From the NCBI RefSeq assembly GCF_041296385.1, contig NC_091014.1, positions 17,025,578 through 17,089,577 on the forward strand: a stretch of 64,000 nucleotides of DNA, written 5' to 3'. Position 1 is the first letter of the stretch, and the number at the start of each line of letters is the position of its first letter. This document shows, piece by piece, positions 24,476-38,395 of the stretch. The DNA comes from Aphelocoma coerulescens (lineage: Eukaryota; Chordata; Aves; Passeriformes; Corvidae). The notes under the pieces are model-generated. The model did not search any database and was not told the DNA's origin. It was given only the letters and a program-made list of their open reading frames with translations. The translations under genes and the position numbers were made by a program.

Positions 24476-27393
24476 GCAAACAACCCAAACCCCAAACCTC
24501 CAAATGTGTAGAGAGTTGCCTTGATGTCCAAATGCTGTGGCTCTGCAAACACTTCGGAGCTGGTACACGGGAGGGCGCATCTATCCTACAGTTGCAGAGC
24601 CTAAGCCGCACTCGGCAGTCGGCTCCGCAGCAGTAACCCTTTACTTCTGAGACACAAAAGCCGACTTTAGCAATCAAATCTCCAGCTAGAACACAGGAAT
24701 TGTAAAAATAGCCGCAGTCCAGGAGCTTATGCCAGACAGGGATAGTTACATTACAAGCCAGGCTTCAGAAATTACTTGCCTCCCTTCAGTCAGGCCAGTC
24801 AAAAGAAATTTACTTAACCAGCCATGATGCTGCCTTCAGAACCAGGAAAATCATGTGTGTCTTTTCTGTGGGTTTTTGGGGGCTGGTCGTATCTGACAGG
24901 ACACATCTTCAGGGGAACAAATCTAGCAAAATGTGGCCTTTCGTGTACATCTTGTTATGCTTTGGTATATGGGCTGAAACTATAGGAAAATAGCATACTG
25001 AAGATGTGGACCATATGGTAAAATAGTGAAATACCAGCAGCAGTAAGACTGGAATGACATATCCTCTCCATACTGGTACTCTGTCTCATTAAAGTTTTAT
25101 ATTACAGGCTGTCCCAGTCAGAATTAGGGGCCTCTGTGTGAGGTATTCAACAATCACTTTGCCTTGAGCAAACAAAGCTGGGAAAACAACAAAGACTGGG
25201 ATTTAAAAATCCCAGCCTAAAGCAACAAACAGCACAAAGCAGAGTCTCATAGCTTGTTGTAAATGCCTCTGATCATGGGATTTATCACTCTCCCACCTGT
25301 ATTCTTCTAATCTAGCTACTTAGCCTCTGCAAGCTGATTCAGAAAATGACTATCTGAATGCTTCAGCTGTTCACCTTGAGTAATACCATGGGGCCAGAAT
25401 TTGTCTCTGCAACTTGGTTCAATATTGAAATGGAAGGAGACAAAATGAGCACGTGCATCGTGTAGGGATGAATCCCAATTAAAGTGTCTATAGTTCCTTT
25501 GTTACTAGGATAGATATTGGCCCATGGTGTCATGATGGAAAAAAGCAGTCATGCTCCTGCCTCATTTTTTGCACAAGGCAACATTCCTGCTACAATGGGG
25601 AGACCATGCCAAAGACCTTGAGAAATGTCTGACCTCTGAAAGTTCAGCTATGGCTCTTCTCTCACCTTTTTCAGTTTGAACTCACTTGTCCTTAGGCAAA
25701 ACAATCATCCCCCATAGCAAAAATTTCCAAGCGGTTCTCTCCGTGCCTCTGAAATCTGGGAAGCTCTGGAGCTGCTGCATTGCGTATCAGCACAATATGA
25801 TCTAGTACTTGGGCATTGGTCTTAGCATCTGGGATAGCGCTTCTCCTAATAAACCAAAGCAATCAAAACATCAGCAAAGGCATGCAAAACCTCCTGAAGC
25901 AAACTAACAGGTGAAGAAATGCAACCAGATACCAGTAAGGCCCCAGATAAATTAAAATCTGCAAACTAATTGTTTCCTTAATGGGATAATTCTTCTGAGG
26001 ACTGCTGTTTGGAAAAGCAATGGCCTGGAAAACGGGGTCAATAAAGCAACAAAAGGACAACTAACATAGCTGAAAGAGGGACCATTTGATGGAAATGATT
26101 TAATCACCAAACTAATTCCTTATCTGTTAAGTAGGGAATGCTGGGTTGGGAATGCAGCGGAGCATGCTAGTCTTAACAGCCAAAGTCCTAACAATGTAGT
26201 TAGCTGCTCTTTGATGTAGCAACACATACCCTTTGGGATGGAGCTGATGCTGCTTTTCTCTAAAAGGTATTAAAATGCCTGGAGCCAATAACAACAGCTG
26301 TTTTGTTGCTGTTGAGAACAGGGTTATTCTACATGTGCAACACACTACCTTCATATTTTCTTTCTTACCATATTTTTCTGTCTTACCAAGTCACCCTGGA
26401 TGCTGTGTACTTGATACCAAATCTACCACAGTGACTCTGGTCTGACAGCTGATGGCAGGTTCTTTGTGAAGTCCTGCACTGTTACCACTGAACTCCATTG
26501 CTCAACATGGGACACACTTTTAGGTGAAGTTTAAGACACTCAGATGAAATGTCATCCCTTGCAAAAATTCCTCCAGTGTAACTTGTCACCAAGTCCTCTT
26601 CCTCTACCGCCTCTTATCCTGGCCAAAAAGCTGTGTAAGTGGTAACAAAGTTTGCTGCCTCTTACCATCATCATTTTGTGACATAATGTCATGTAATTCA
26701 GACCAGTTCTTCCAGAAAATCAGGAACCATTGTTGTATAACACAATCAAATACAGTCTGCCTTAAGAGAAGACTCAAAGAAAAATATAGCATCTAATGCA
26801 ATAAAAGGCAGAAGGACAATAAAATAGCACAAATCTATATTTCTCATTGAAAGTCTGTAGACAGACAATCTAATGTTACCTGAGATTTTTGAGCCACAGC
26901 CCTTTCTAGTGTTACTTCTGTGCTTTTACATGTTTTCCATAGATAAGTTTTCAAAAGATTCACTTTGAATTTGTATATAGCACTTAATCTTTCAGAAATA
27001 TGCAGTTAAAATTGAGCTAGAAAATACAGCTGCGTCTGTCCCTCCCAGATAAGGGATAGGAGTATTCATCTTTTTGTTTGTGGCAGAGAAAGGCTGGAGA
27101 CCAGCCAGTGTTAAACTATATCAACATTGTAAGGTAGACTCTGAGGGTACCAAGCAGTATCACAAGTCCGAACAAAGTGGGTTAGCAAAATGACCTGCAT
27201 GGATTAATCCAAGGAATTTCAGAGGGGAGAAAATGAAACCATCAAATATGTAGCTAATCAGGCTCATGAGATATTAGGAGACCAAAGAGTCAAGAATAAA
27301 TAGTCCATAAATAATAAGATGCTGTATTTCAGGGATAAGAATGTTGCTGATTTAATACGATGTGATTTAACTGCCTGTGTTTTCTGTTAACAG

Positions 27394-27521
27394 ACCCTTT
27401 CCAGCACAGTCTGATCATCATTTATGTTTTCATGTTCTCTGCCAAATGATGCAAATACTATGCATATGGAGAAATGCACTGGAATGTGTAATACAAGCAG
27501 AAAGAAGATCTATACCAAAAG
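27394..27521 (+). other. Exon-like segment with strong splice-site matches
   Basis: A pyrimidine-rich tract ending CTGTTAACAG (AG at 27392-27393) precedes a 128-base segment that ends AAAAG and is followed by GTAAGC (donor GT at 27522-27523). One reading frame is open across the whole segment, but the peptide is not recognised and is rich in residues typical of random AT-rich frames. The most likely meaning, if real, is an exon of an unannotated long non-coding RNA. Such a pair may also arise by chance. Confidence 0.25.
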
Positions 27522-30500
27522 GTAAGCTCAATAACAAAAATGCAAGATATAATCAAAGTTTCAGAGATTTTTCCTTTGCCTTATTAATATATTTTCTCAG
27601 CTTTGATGTAGCAAATCACCTTCAAACACAGGATGAGTCTTGAAAGCTGTGTCTCTGTCAGAGCTGATGCAGTTCACTAATGATGTGCTGCTACTGTCTA
27701 CTGGAGAGTACTCTCATTAAACCTACAAGCCCACGTTCAATCGAGAGAGCAACCTGGGGTAGAGGAACCACAAAACATCTTAGTTTATAAGAAAAGGTCT
27801 CTCTCTCTATTAGCCAGAAGAGGCAAAATTTTATCTATGGAGTTGCAAAGAAGCTTGTGATATTTTCTGAGAGATATCAAGGTGTGCTTCCCCAGCAGTT
27901 CAAGGTAATCTAGGACTAAGTAATTGTAACCTGCACATTCCCTGTGGACCAAGGCTGCACACCTCTGTCCCCACTCTTGCATTATCCCTGGCATCTCTCT
28001 GATTTCACATGGATCCCATCCAGGGAAGTTACTTGGCTGAAAGCTAATTATTTTATTTCATAAGCTTTCAGTTTTTCCAGCTCTGTGAACCACTTCACTA
28101 TGCAATCAAATAAGTGCCTGTGCTAAAGTAACAGAGAAGAGCATAAAAAGCTGGGGGGAAAAAAAAAAAAGCTGGTCAGGATAGTGGGACCAGAGCTTGA
28201 TCTAAATTAGCTTAAAACACATGCTGACCTAAGGGCTCTGAGTGGCACAGGCCACAGAGGTCTGATCTTCTGCCAGCTGCTAGCTAACCTATGCTCACAT
28301 TTTGATACTGTATTCAGGCCTTTCTTTTTCCTCTACTGCTTTTTTCACGCAGCTTAAAGAAAAGAATTATTTTTTCTAGTCAGGCTTTTTGTATCTGCTT
28401 GGTGTTTGCCACTGGTCAGAAGAGAAGCAAAGCAGTGCTGCTGTTCTGTTGGACTCACGGAAAGAGCACATCTGGTATGTGAGCAATGATGGGCAGCCTC
28501 TCCGTGCAACAAAGATGGTCAATATTCCCAGCATTTATTGTTCAAACCCTAATTTACAGAGAGCAATCTTCTCTTGATGAAAATCATCAGTTTTGCACAA
28601 GAGTACAGCAGAGAACATGTACAAGGTACTTTAAGGATGCTCATCTCCCTTCAGCTCTGCTCTTCCTGGTCATTAGAGTGACCTTTCTCTGACAGCAGCC
28701 TGCCCTCTTCCTCCCCGCACCCCATTCCTTTACTGTGCTTCCCTCTATTTCCTGTTTGTTGGCACTTTGCTTTTCCAACTAGGCCAATGTTTGTGTACTT
28801 TTTCTTTTTACTTATATGTATATGTTTTTTGTCTTTAGACTTTTAAAAGTGTTCTAAACAAATCTCTTTCTTTAAGTTCTGGCTTGTGTGCTCATTTAAT
28901 CAGAATCTCTAACATAAAATGTTCCCCAGAAATCAGTCTCTCTCTAGTTTGCATGTCTTGTATTAAAAATCTTGCTTAAAAATTCACACTATAATTCTTA
29001 CTCCTTGCTTCCAAAGCCAGTGGATAAATCCTGCCACAGAGATGGACTCTGTTATATGACAGCACATTCATTATGTATAATTACAAAGCACACGAGCTGT
29101 TATTCAATGTTGTTAGCTTGGCTTCACTGGAATTCCGGAACACATCTGTACACAATTTATAGTTGCTTATAACATATGCTTGCACACAGTGTGTGAACAG
29201 CTAGAATTTAAACTCAGATCCTGCATGAGGCTCTTTACGAATCACAGCTGCTGCCAGTATTGCTCAGTCTTGGAAAACAGGAACAGTGGAATTCTACTCA
29301 AGGCAAAATTAAGGCAAGGCATGAATGCCAAGGCTCTAGGAAGGGGGCAGAGATTTGACTGACTCTAGAGTAACTTTCTTTTTCTTCAAATAGGGATATG
29401 GAGAACTGTGGGTAGCTTTTAGGAGTTTTTTCCTGAACATTCAATTTATTTTTTTTCAAAGTTTAATGATTGCCTGACAATACAGGAAATAAACTTTCAG
29501 AGTGCAAGAGAAGGTAGTAATTGTACTGTAAGTTAAAATTGCAGGGCCTATATTGGTCTGACATGGAGCCTCTCAGAATGTGTTCAGGGGTCTTGTATTA
29601 ACATTAAACAGCTGTTGAGATCTTGTCTTTAATAATGCACAATGTTATTACTCTGAAGAGTACTGGCACTGACATCTCCAAGCTCATATTAGAAGGAAAG
29701 CAGACTACTTTAATTGTATTATTCACTATTTCATATGTCAGCACTGCCACTTTAGCTTTCAGGCTCTGAAGAGGGACTACATTTACTGCTGTGTCGTGTA
29801 GTCTGCAGTAAAAACTTTCAGGCAATAGAGAATGCTATTTAAAAAGTAACCCTTAATCTTTTCTAAATTTCATGAATTAGAGTACATTATTTCATCTCAA
29901 CAGACTGTAAATATAATTTTTCAGTGGCAAACAATGTAGGTGTTACTGTACCTTGTGAAAACCAAACACTGTAATTTCCCAGCCTGGATGACTGAAAGCT
30001 TTTCTTCTCTCAACTGTTTCAGACAGCTTGGCTACAGATTTGCTGTCTTCTGTGCCTTGAGTCAGCTGCCTCTCTTATAGCCATGTGTGGTCTGACAGGT
30101 GCTTCCTAGGAAACCCAACCTGTGAGTGTCTGCTTTCAGAGTCCAGAAAATTTAACTGCCATCCTGCTATCCAGCTGATTGTCTTCAAAGTGAACCTTTA
30201 AAGTCAAGCTTGTAGGAGAGAGGATGATGTGAGGATCCCAAACTCATTCCCTTCTCAGAGCTGGTTACCATCCTATCTAAACTGACTGTTGGTAATACAC
30301 TGCATGTATCAGTCTGGTTTTGACATCCTATTAAATATGATTAACAAGGTGGATGTATATGCAGAACTTAAGGTTTACATGTGAAGAAGTTTATTCCTGC
30401 CTTTGCATAATATCCCTGGACAAGTCATTATGATAAGCTAATACTCTGCTAAGGTTTATTCTGGGTATGGTTGCTTCTGGTCAGCAATGGCCAGTTGAGA

Positions 30501-33500
30501 GTGGCACCAGGCTTTGCCTGTGCAAAGTAGTTGTAATAGATGATGACTTTGTGTGAGGGAGGTAGAGATGTTTCTGCTTGAGGTAATAAACAAAAAATCA
30601 GGGAGAGCACAAAATTTGACTTACATCCAGGGGTGGAGCTGGGTTGTGAAAGAAACTAGGATGCCCTCCAACCCCATCCTCTTCTAAGAGTACAAATGGA
30701 GGACGCGAGGTTGGATAAAAGTGTCCTCAACAGAAGGGCTGGGAGTGGCTGGCAACTTCTCAGCTGGACCATGCCAGTGGAGCAGTCACGTGTGAGGCAT
30801 GCTTCGTTTCCCTTCATTTCTGTCCAACTGTTTCCACAGACAGGGGAGCTGCTCTCCTTGAATGTGGTATACTGATTTGCTTTTGGCTTTTCCTAACCTT
30901 TCCTAAGGGCAGTTTCAGACTAACTGGCAAAACTGCAAGGCTCCCGTCACTTTTGGATGGTTATCCTTAGGACAGAAGAATGGGCTTCCACTTAGCCAAC
31001 CTGAACTCCGAGAGAAAGAATGGTCCTCAGTGGCCAACGCTAGTCAGGCAGCATCTGACATGCAGCTATAAAGTGGGAAGGATGAAGAAACAGGCAGTGT
31101 CAGTGGCAATGGTAACTGGCATTGCACTGAGCTGACAGACTGTCCTGGGTGGCCCAGGTGGGCCCTGACACCAGGGCTGCTCAGCCAGGGGATCCCATCA
31201 TTCCCACTTCCCCAGGCTGCATGGCTCAAATGGAGTGTAGGGACTGATGGCTAGGGTACAGCCTCAAGGAGGCTCTTCAGCTGGGGGCTGAGGATAAGCC
31301 ATCTGAATATTCCAGTTAAATCCAGTCTGACAAGAGTCTGTGCAGTCCTTCTTTCTGCTTAGTGGAAAGAATAATTGATATTAACTTTTTCCCACAAGGA
31401 ATTTTGCTTTCATTTTCAGACTGTTTTGTGACACAAACTTTGTGCAACAAAAAATTATCAACAGGCTACATAGAGTGCCAAAGTTATGCTCAGCCATTGA
31501 TCTACTGTCCAATGTGATTATGGTCAGAGTGGATTGGTATGACTATCTTATTCGATCTGATTTAAACAGCTTCTTCTAGCCTTGCCTCAAAGGCCCTACA
31601 ACTTCCTTCTAACTTCTTGTCCAGTCAGAAGTTGAAATTCAAATACTTCAAGTCATGGAAAGTGATATTTTCTTCTTTATATCTTTCCCAAGGCTCTAAC
31701 AATCAGAAATATGATTTAAATTTTTTTATGATCCTGTTTGTCATGCACCAAGAAGAACTTAGTCCATGGATCTCAGTGCTGTGAAGTGAATTCAGTTTTA
31801 TAGCTGGTGTGTCTGAGAAAGAGCAATTTGGGACATTTTGTTGGTAGTTATAGAAACCACTGAAATAGGGAACTCTTTTGTTAATGCACTGACCATTGCA
31901 AAATGAAATTATGTATTTTTATTCCCTCCACCTTAGGAAGTGGATCCACTGGTGAGTGATGGCTGTCATCAATGAGTGCCCCAGAATTCATATGTTAAAC
32001 AAAGTGCCACTCATGGAAGGACAAAAGTAGAAACCTCCAGCTTCACAAAATCTCTTCCTGCTTTTTCCAACTGTGCTGAAAACCCTTTTCCAATTTAAGA
32101 TAGCACTTCAACTAGTGTTCACCACCAGCAGAGAAGGACTCATTTGGAGGTAATACAACTCTTTCTAAAAGACTTTCTAGCTTAATTTTGAGAAGTACCA
32201 TGCTTTTCTGGTTTCTCCTGATGATAATGTGGGCTGCATTTTTTTCCTGACACTGAGAGAACCAAAATGTCCTGAATAAAAGCACCTGTGTTGAGTGACA
32301 GAATTACATCCAAATCCCATCAAAATCAGTGGCAGCCTTTCCAGAGAGCTCCAAGAGAGTTGGACTAGATGTGTTAGTGATCATATTTTATCTTCGCTCC
32401 ATGGTTCCTTAGAGTATATATGTTTATTCATAGCCAAACTGATTACAGGTGAAGATGACTCCACATAAAACTTGATCCTGCCTCTGAAAGGAATTAGTTT
32501 CTCCTTGGATAGTACTTAAGGTGAACTACAGGCTTTCTTCCTTTAGAGTGGACTGGCTTATCTTTTAAAAAAAAGTTTATTTTTTTTTACCTGATTGTAG
32601 GACTTTCTTGCTTGTATCTCTTTCTTGAACCATTGCAATAAATCTTAGCAGGATTATCAGAGTTTTACAGGCTTTTGGAAGCTTTGGATTTGCCTTCATG
32701 CTGTTAGGCAGCGCAGGCATGAGAGGATGAATCTGCATCACAACTAAACACCTGCCACTTCAAATCCTGCAGTGACAATCAGAGTGTCCCAGTAGGATCA
32801 CCCAATTACTGCAGCCTACAGCACACACGATTTTTCCTGCAGCCACAAAAAATTAATTCATGTTTTGTCATAGGCTTACTGCACTGGGCTATGATGCAGA
32901 CAAATATGAGAAGGCTGGAGCCCATGACAGAATCAAAATGAATTTTCTCTGAAATTATGTAGTACTATGATAGGAAGGATAAAGATAACTTGTTGTCCTA
33001 GAAAGTAGATTATGTATTCTTCAATTCGAGTAGAAATCCCTTTGACAGATGATATATAGGGCTGTGGAGAAGAGAAGGGCTGTGTTAATGCAGACATAAA
33101 CACCTTTAATGGTAAAGACCAGATAAAACAATAGTTTAGTAGAAAGATATTATCAATGAGCTGCAAATAACACTCATGCTCCAAAGGAACTACTGATTCT
33201 GCTGTCCTGAAGCAGAATAGGTGGAGGAGTGCTGGGAGTCTGTAGTGACATCAGTGAAGAAGAATGAAATGTCATCTGCACCTCTGCATTACTTTCCAGA
33301 TATATAACTAAGTGACAATGAAATAGAGATGCAACAATTCAGTAACAATTTGGGCTGTTACTTTTTTTGATGAATTTGTGCTCTTTTTTTATAAAAAGCT
33401 GTTGTACATTTTAATTGAGGGATTTGCAAAAAGGTTCAATTATGTAAAAAAACCCACAGCAAGGCTCCAATTTCACGCAAATGTTCACAAGATAAAAAAG

Positions 33501-34221
33501 GCCAAGTATGTCTTTTAATTGTAAAGCTATTTGATTTATAATTATAGCTTGATACATGTTATAAAAACAGTTTTAGAGAAATACTTTATACCAGGAACTA
33601 AGAATATCCTAATACTTAGTACTAGCAGCCAAGCAAAAAGAGCTTGTTTTTAAGAAGTGTGTCTAATTATTGCCAGGCGGTAGATAATTCCAGATTCTTG
33701 GAATCAAGACTCAAAGAATTTGATCACAATTAAGTATTGCCCTGAATGACTACTGACTGCGGCATCACATCCCATTGAAAACAGCTTGAGAACATCACCT
33801 GAAAACACCCTGAGTCTAGGTACTCAGTGAATGGCTTCATGCAGCATCATAGTTTAAATGTGATGGTATCCACCACCTCTTCTGGGGTTCTAGCAATGCA
33901 CTGTTTACTTTGTGTGGGATCTAGCATTCAGAAAAGCTCTGATGCAATTAATATTTCCAGTAGAAGATTGAACCATAAAAATTACTAGATTAGTGAATTT
34001 AAAACATCTCAAATGAAAGCAGAATTCAGGGAACAGATAAAAAGTGACAACGATGAGGGAGAAGGAAGAGGAGGGAAGCAAGATGGATGAGTGAAAAAGA
34101 AGACAATCTCCCTCTAGGAAAGCTGTGTTCAATCCCACAGCTTCAGATATTGACTGGAAAGGGGATATGGAGCCCAAGTGCTTTAGCCTTTTACCTGTCT
34201 GCTTTACTCTCAGTTCTTGTC

Positions 34222-34508
34222 ACAGGGGCAGGTACTGATAGGACAAGGGGGAATGGCCTTAAACTGAAAGAGAGCAGGTTTAGATTAGATATTAAGAAGA
34301 AATTCTTTATTGTTAGGGTGATAAGGTCCTGGAACAGGTTGCCCAGAGAGGCTGAGGATGCCCCACCCCTGCAGGTGTTTGAGACCAGATTGGATGGGGC
34401 TCTGAGTAACTTGGTTTAGTGGAAAGTGTCCCTGCCCATGGCAGGGGGGTGGAAACTAGATGATCTTTATGTTCCTTTCAACCCCAACCATTCTATCATT
34501 CTATTATT
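34222..34508 (+). mobile_element. CR1 LINE, 5'-truncated 3' end
   Basis: The open stretch across 34230-34419 reads RGNGLKLKESRFRLD, then WNRLPREAEDAPPLQVFETR, the conserved C-terminal end of the CR1 ORF2 polyprotein. It is followed by the 3' UTR phrase TGTCCCTGCCCATGGCAGGG and a degraded tail CATTCTATCATTCTATTATT. About 290 bases remain. The last codons up to the TAG at about 34417-34419 are intact, but the element lacks everything upstream, so it cannot move. Confidence 0.93.
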
Positions 34509-35019
34509 CCTGAGATATAAACCATGAAGTAACCATTGCAAGCTGCATCTACCTTTTTGACTGACTCCCTAATTTTATTTTTTAAAAGATTAACATCTCT
34601 TTTCTCTCTGCAGTCTCAAATTCCTGTGTGCAAATGCTACATCATAGCAAAAACTTTGGAGCAACAGTTTCTATAGGTTAGGAAACGTAGTAAAGATTCC
34701 AAAGGTTTCCCAAGTCCAACAGTATAGTTCTGGCATCTTAATTTGTACCTAGGGGCATCCTCCAACAGTTTGTTATAGCATCTGAACAGGGTGGAAGAGA
34801 GGACAGATTTATGAGCTCTCCAGAAGTGAGGTCTCTGGGACTAAGACAATGATCATAAAGTGGTTTTTCAGGTTCCATGGTTCCATGCCGGTTTTCTCTT
34901 GTGATGCAAAGCTTTCCACACCCTGCTTGCAGCTGGTCTCACAAACGCAATTGCCTTTAGCCCATGATCCAAACCACTTGTGCAATAGGATCAAAGTAAA
35001 TTATTTTTGACTGGTAGTT

Positions 35020-35092
35020 GGTTTTTTTTGTTTGTTTGGTTGGTTTGTTTTGTTTTGTTTTTGTTTTTGTTTTTGTTTTTGTTTTTGTTTTT
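35020..35092. repeat. (GTTTTT)n / (TTTTG)n simple repeat
   Basis: GTTTGTTTGG units pass into GTTTT and then GTTTTT units, ending in TTTTTAAAAAC. Low-complexity repeat; the open frames over it (poly-FL on one strand, poly-KT on the other) are artefacts. Confidence 0.95.
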
Positions 35093-37695
35093 AAAAACAC
35101 AGTCATTTGACTGGTCCTGTTTAGAATATTTTTCCAAGAGATGCTTGCACAACTGGCTGCAGAAAATTGCATTGTTGAGGGAGGATTGAAAGAATGGGAA
35201 CTACTTACACTGCTTTTGTGGTAGAGGACTGGCATCTAATCACTGCCTAAGACTGGATGAACGAGGTTACTGATTACAGCAGTATCATTCCAGTTCTCTT
35301 GTCCCTTTTCTCACTTTGGGATCAAAAATTTGCAGTTGCAGGTCACATGTTTCCATGCAGAGAGAGAATTGTGCATCAATATTGCTTCCATGGCATCTGC
35401 TATGTGCACTAGATGTTAAGAAGGGGTAGTTTACTGGCCTACATTACGTTAGAAGTGACCTTTGAGGAATATTCAATATAGGTCACTCTAGGGGAGTTTA
35501 ATTGGCTGCAGCTGAAGATGTTGCTGTGAGCATTGCTTTTTTATCTCTGGTAGATCTCCTGGCAGTGTACTAGAACAGTGACACTGGATTCTGGGTGTAG
35601 GCAGTGAGCTGCCTTGAGGAACACTGCTGGATAGGATTGGCTTGGCAGTCGGGCTGGTTCAAGCACAGTAGCCTTAGTACAGCACCGTGTCAGCTGCAGA
35701 GTCGGGCAGGCTGGGGGCGGGGTGTTGTTTAGGATGCCAGGCACAAAGAAGACTGCTACTTATCCTTTCTTCAAAAATACACAGTAATTGAAAATGCTTC
35801 TGCAAAAATCTGTCACAAGCATGTTGTGGCTGGCTCACTATCTTAGTCTCAATGGAGTTACATTAGCACCGTGTTAAATACTCCATTGATTTTGGAATTG
35901 CTGTAATGGCCTATAAGTATTGCAGGGTTCTGAGCGTCTGTATTGATCTCAGTGGCTGGTCTTGCACTGAGCCTAGATGTTGCACAGCAGGGCTTCTTTT
36001 GAAGTTGTACTGTAGGATATTTGAAAACACAGGTGCAGAACCATGCCCTTTTGCTTGCTGAGCATGACTCTTTAGGCGTCACTTTGCAACAGAAGTCTGA
36101 GACTTTGAGTCATATAAGTTGCTATTTTTCTATTTCTTTAATAAGATTTCTATTATTCTGACAGCCTTTAGAACATTTTGTCTACTGTTAATACCTAGAG
36201 AGGTGTTCACTTGAAGAATTGTTTTATTTTATTAATTACAATTTATTCTTTTTTCTTTAGAAGAGGAAAGTCAACAAAATGATAAAACAAGATATTGTCT
36301 CTCCCCTTTCTTTGTCAGGACTTTCAATTTCACTTCAATGAAATACAGCTGAATGCAGCAATCATTTGAAGGCTGATGCTCCTATTGTTTGGGGAAGTAG
36401 CTACCAGTGAGTTAAATACAGGGAGCCCAAAAGCTAAACTGATTCCTTTATGTGTGCACTCTGTGAAGACACATGAAATGATCTCAGCTTTTCACCACAG
36501 GTGCCTTAGTGTGCCTCAATCAGAAACACACATTTCAAAATGACCTTGGCTATCCAACAGACACATCCCATGGCACTAATTCCCTGAAAAACAAGTTGAC
36601 TGCCTTCAAATGCAGAGGGATGGAAAAAAGCTATTGCAAGGAATAAACTTCCCATTTATTTTTCAGTGGTTTTGGCTATTAGGTGCTGATCCCTAAGAAA
36701 GAGGAGACTTTTTGTCTGAGAGGAGCACTGGACTCAGATCTTTAGACTTCTGAGGTGACTTGAGGTTTTCAGTCCTTGAGTAAATGATCCCTCTTTCAGT
36801 GAATAACCAGAGTTAAACAGCAAGAATTAGTTTACGGTTTCTGAGAGAGAAAACAAACGTGACTATAAGGTATTCTTTTTGGAGGTATGGATGAGTCTCT
36901 TTTTAGCTACAAATGACAACTGAAGAGGGGTTTCTCAGGTCTCTGCAGAACCCTGTTCTATCCCAGTCATTCTCAAGCACATCCATCTGAAGTGCCAGCA
37001 GGGCTTGCTGGCACAGGCAGGACACTTGGAATGGTGGTTATCACTGTATACCAGGTAGCAGATAAGGACAAGGGAAGGACAGAAAAAGACATTCCTTGAA
37101 TATTCCAGAACTTATTGACTGCCAAAGACAGAGGGAAAAATGTAAAGTTCAGACTGGGAAATATGTGGCACAGAGGCACAAATGTTAGTATTTAGGAGCT
37201 CCTGAAAAAAAACCAAACCAAAACAAACCCAAAAAACTACAGAGACTTCTGTAAGAAAAATCACTGAAATGGGGGAAGGATGATGAATAGAATGTATGTG
37301 TATATTTCTGGACACTCCTGGTCAAAAAAGGGGAGTTCTGTGTTGACTGGCTGCAGGCAAAGGCTGGCAGAACGGAGGAGTGGCAAGTCTGCTTTAGAAG
37401 GTGGGAGTTCAGCTTCTTCAGTCCAGGAGAAGGGAAGCTGACAAGGGGCTTTCTCTCTATAAATTCATCAAATATGTGTGAATAGTCCTAGGGCAAACAC
37501 TGAACAAACAACAGACACTGAAAAAAATTCAAATGGCTGTCAAAAAACCATTCAAATATGATTAGAGGCTGGAAAATAAGCCTAATATTATCAAGTTTAA
37601 AGAGATTGCTATGGTTATGTTTATCAAAAAGGAAAGAGAGATGATTTACTCCGAATGTGTAAGTACCTCCCAGGAAAAATACGTTTGATCTCTAG

Positions 37696-38395
37696 GAATC
37701 ATAGAATCATTAAGGTTGGAAAAGACCTCTGAGATCATTGAGTACAACCTTTGACCAATCACCACCTTCTCAACTAGACCGTGGCACTAAGTGCCATGTC
37801 CAGTGATTTCATTAACTCCTCCAGGGACAGTGACTTCATTACCTCCATAGGCAGCCCATTCCAATAATTAATCACCCCTTCTGTGAAAAAATTCTCCTTG
37901 ATGTCCAACCTAAACCACATCAGGCGCAATTTGAGGCTGTGTCCTCTCTTCCTGTCACCAGTTGCCTGGGAGAAGAGACCAATCTCCACCTGGCTACACC
38001 CTCCTGTCAGTCAGTTGTAGAGTGATAAGGTCCCCCAGTCTCCTCTTCACCAGACTAACTTGGCAGCTCCTCATAAGACTTATGCCCCAGACCCTTCACC
38101 AGCTTTGCTGCCCTTCAGCCTCACTCAATGTCTTTCTTCTGTAGTGAGGGGCCCAAAACTGAGCACAGGGTTTGAGGTGTGGTCTCACCAGTGCCAAGTA
38201 CCAAGGGACAATCCCTTCCTGCTGGTCACACTGGTTCTGATACAAGCCAGGATTCCACTGACCATCTTGGCCACCTGGGCACACACAGCCTCAGCACCCC
38301 CAAGTCCAGCACCCCTAGATCCTTTTCTGCTGAGCAGCTTTCCAGCCACTCTGCCCCCAGCCCGTAGCACTGCATGGGATTGTTGTGAGACAGCT
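37696..38395 (-). mobile_element. CR1 LINE, about 700-bp truncated copy
   Basis: The + strand opens with GAATCATAGAATCATTAAGG and proceeds through the reverse complement of the CR1 3' end and ORF2 C-terminus. On the - strand, 37989-37774 reads GDRKRGHSLKLR, FRLDIKENFF and YWNGLPMEV, matching the CR1 C-terminal motif RGN.LKL...FRLDI..NFF...WNRLP. The further upstream coding part (to about 38395) is disrupted by stops, and the ATG-initiated frames there are shadows. It is the longest CR1 copy in the window and lies opposite in orientation to the CR1 at 34.2 kb, about 3 kb away. Confidence 0.93.

Larger units (their letters stand above)
20706..34221. other. Intergenic stretch, no gene recognised
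   Basis: Non-coding DNA without an identifiable gene. Items within it: an exon-like segment at 27394-27521, a poly(A) run at 24455-24475, a small CpG-richer patch at 24540-24665, and short poly(T) or poly(A) runs (22804-22816, 28159-28170). The remaining short open frames are not protein-like. Confidence 0.6.

Noticed and set aside
24169..24552. Open frame of 127 codons on the - strand
   Set aside because: It reads through the poly(A) run as poly-F and has no other protein character.
32340..32400. CR1-like phrase GAGTTGGACTAGATG
   Set aside because: Only about 15 bases match and no other CR1 sequence lies in order around it.
34615..34680. Possible exon after the acceptor TCTCTTTTCTCTCTGCAG
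   Set aside because: Stop codons soon appear in the frames checked and no good donor follows.
37380..37480. Possible old CR1 stretch (CAGCTTCTTCAGTCCAGGAGAAG)
   Set aside because: Similarity to the CR1 phrase is short and the flanks do not continue the element.
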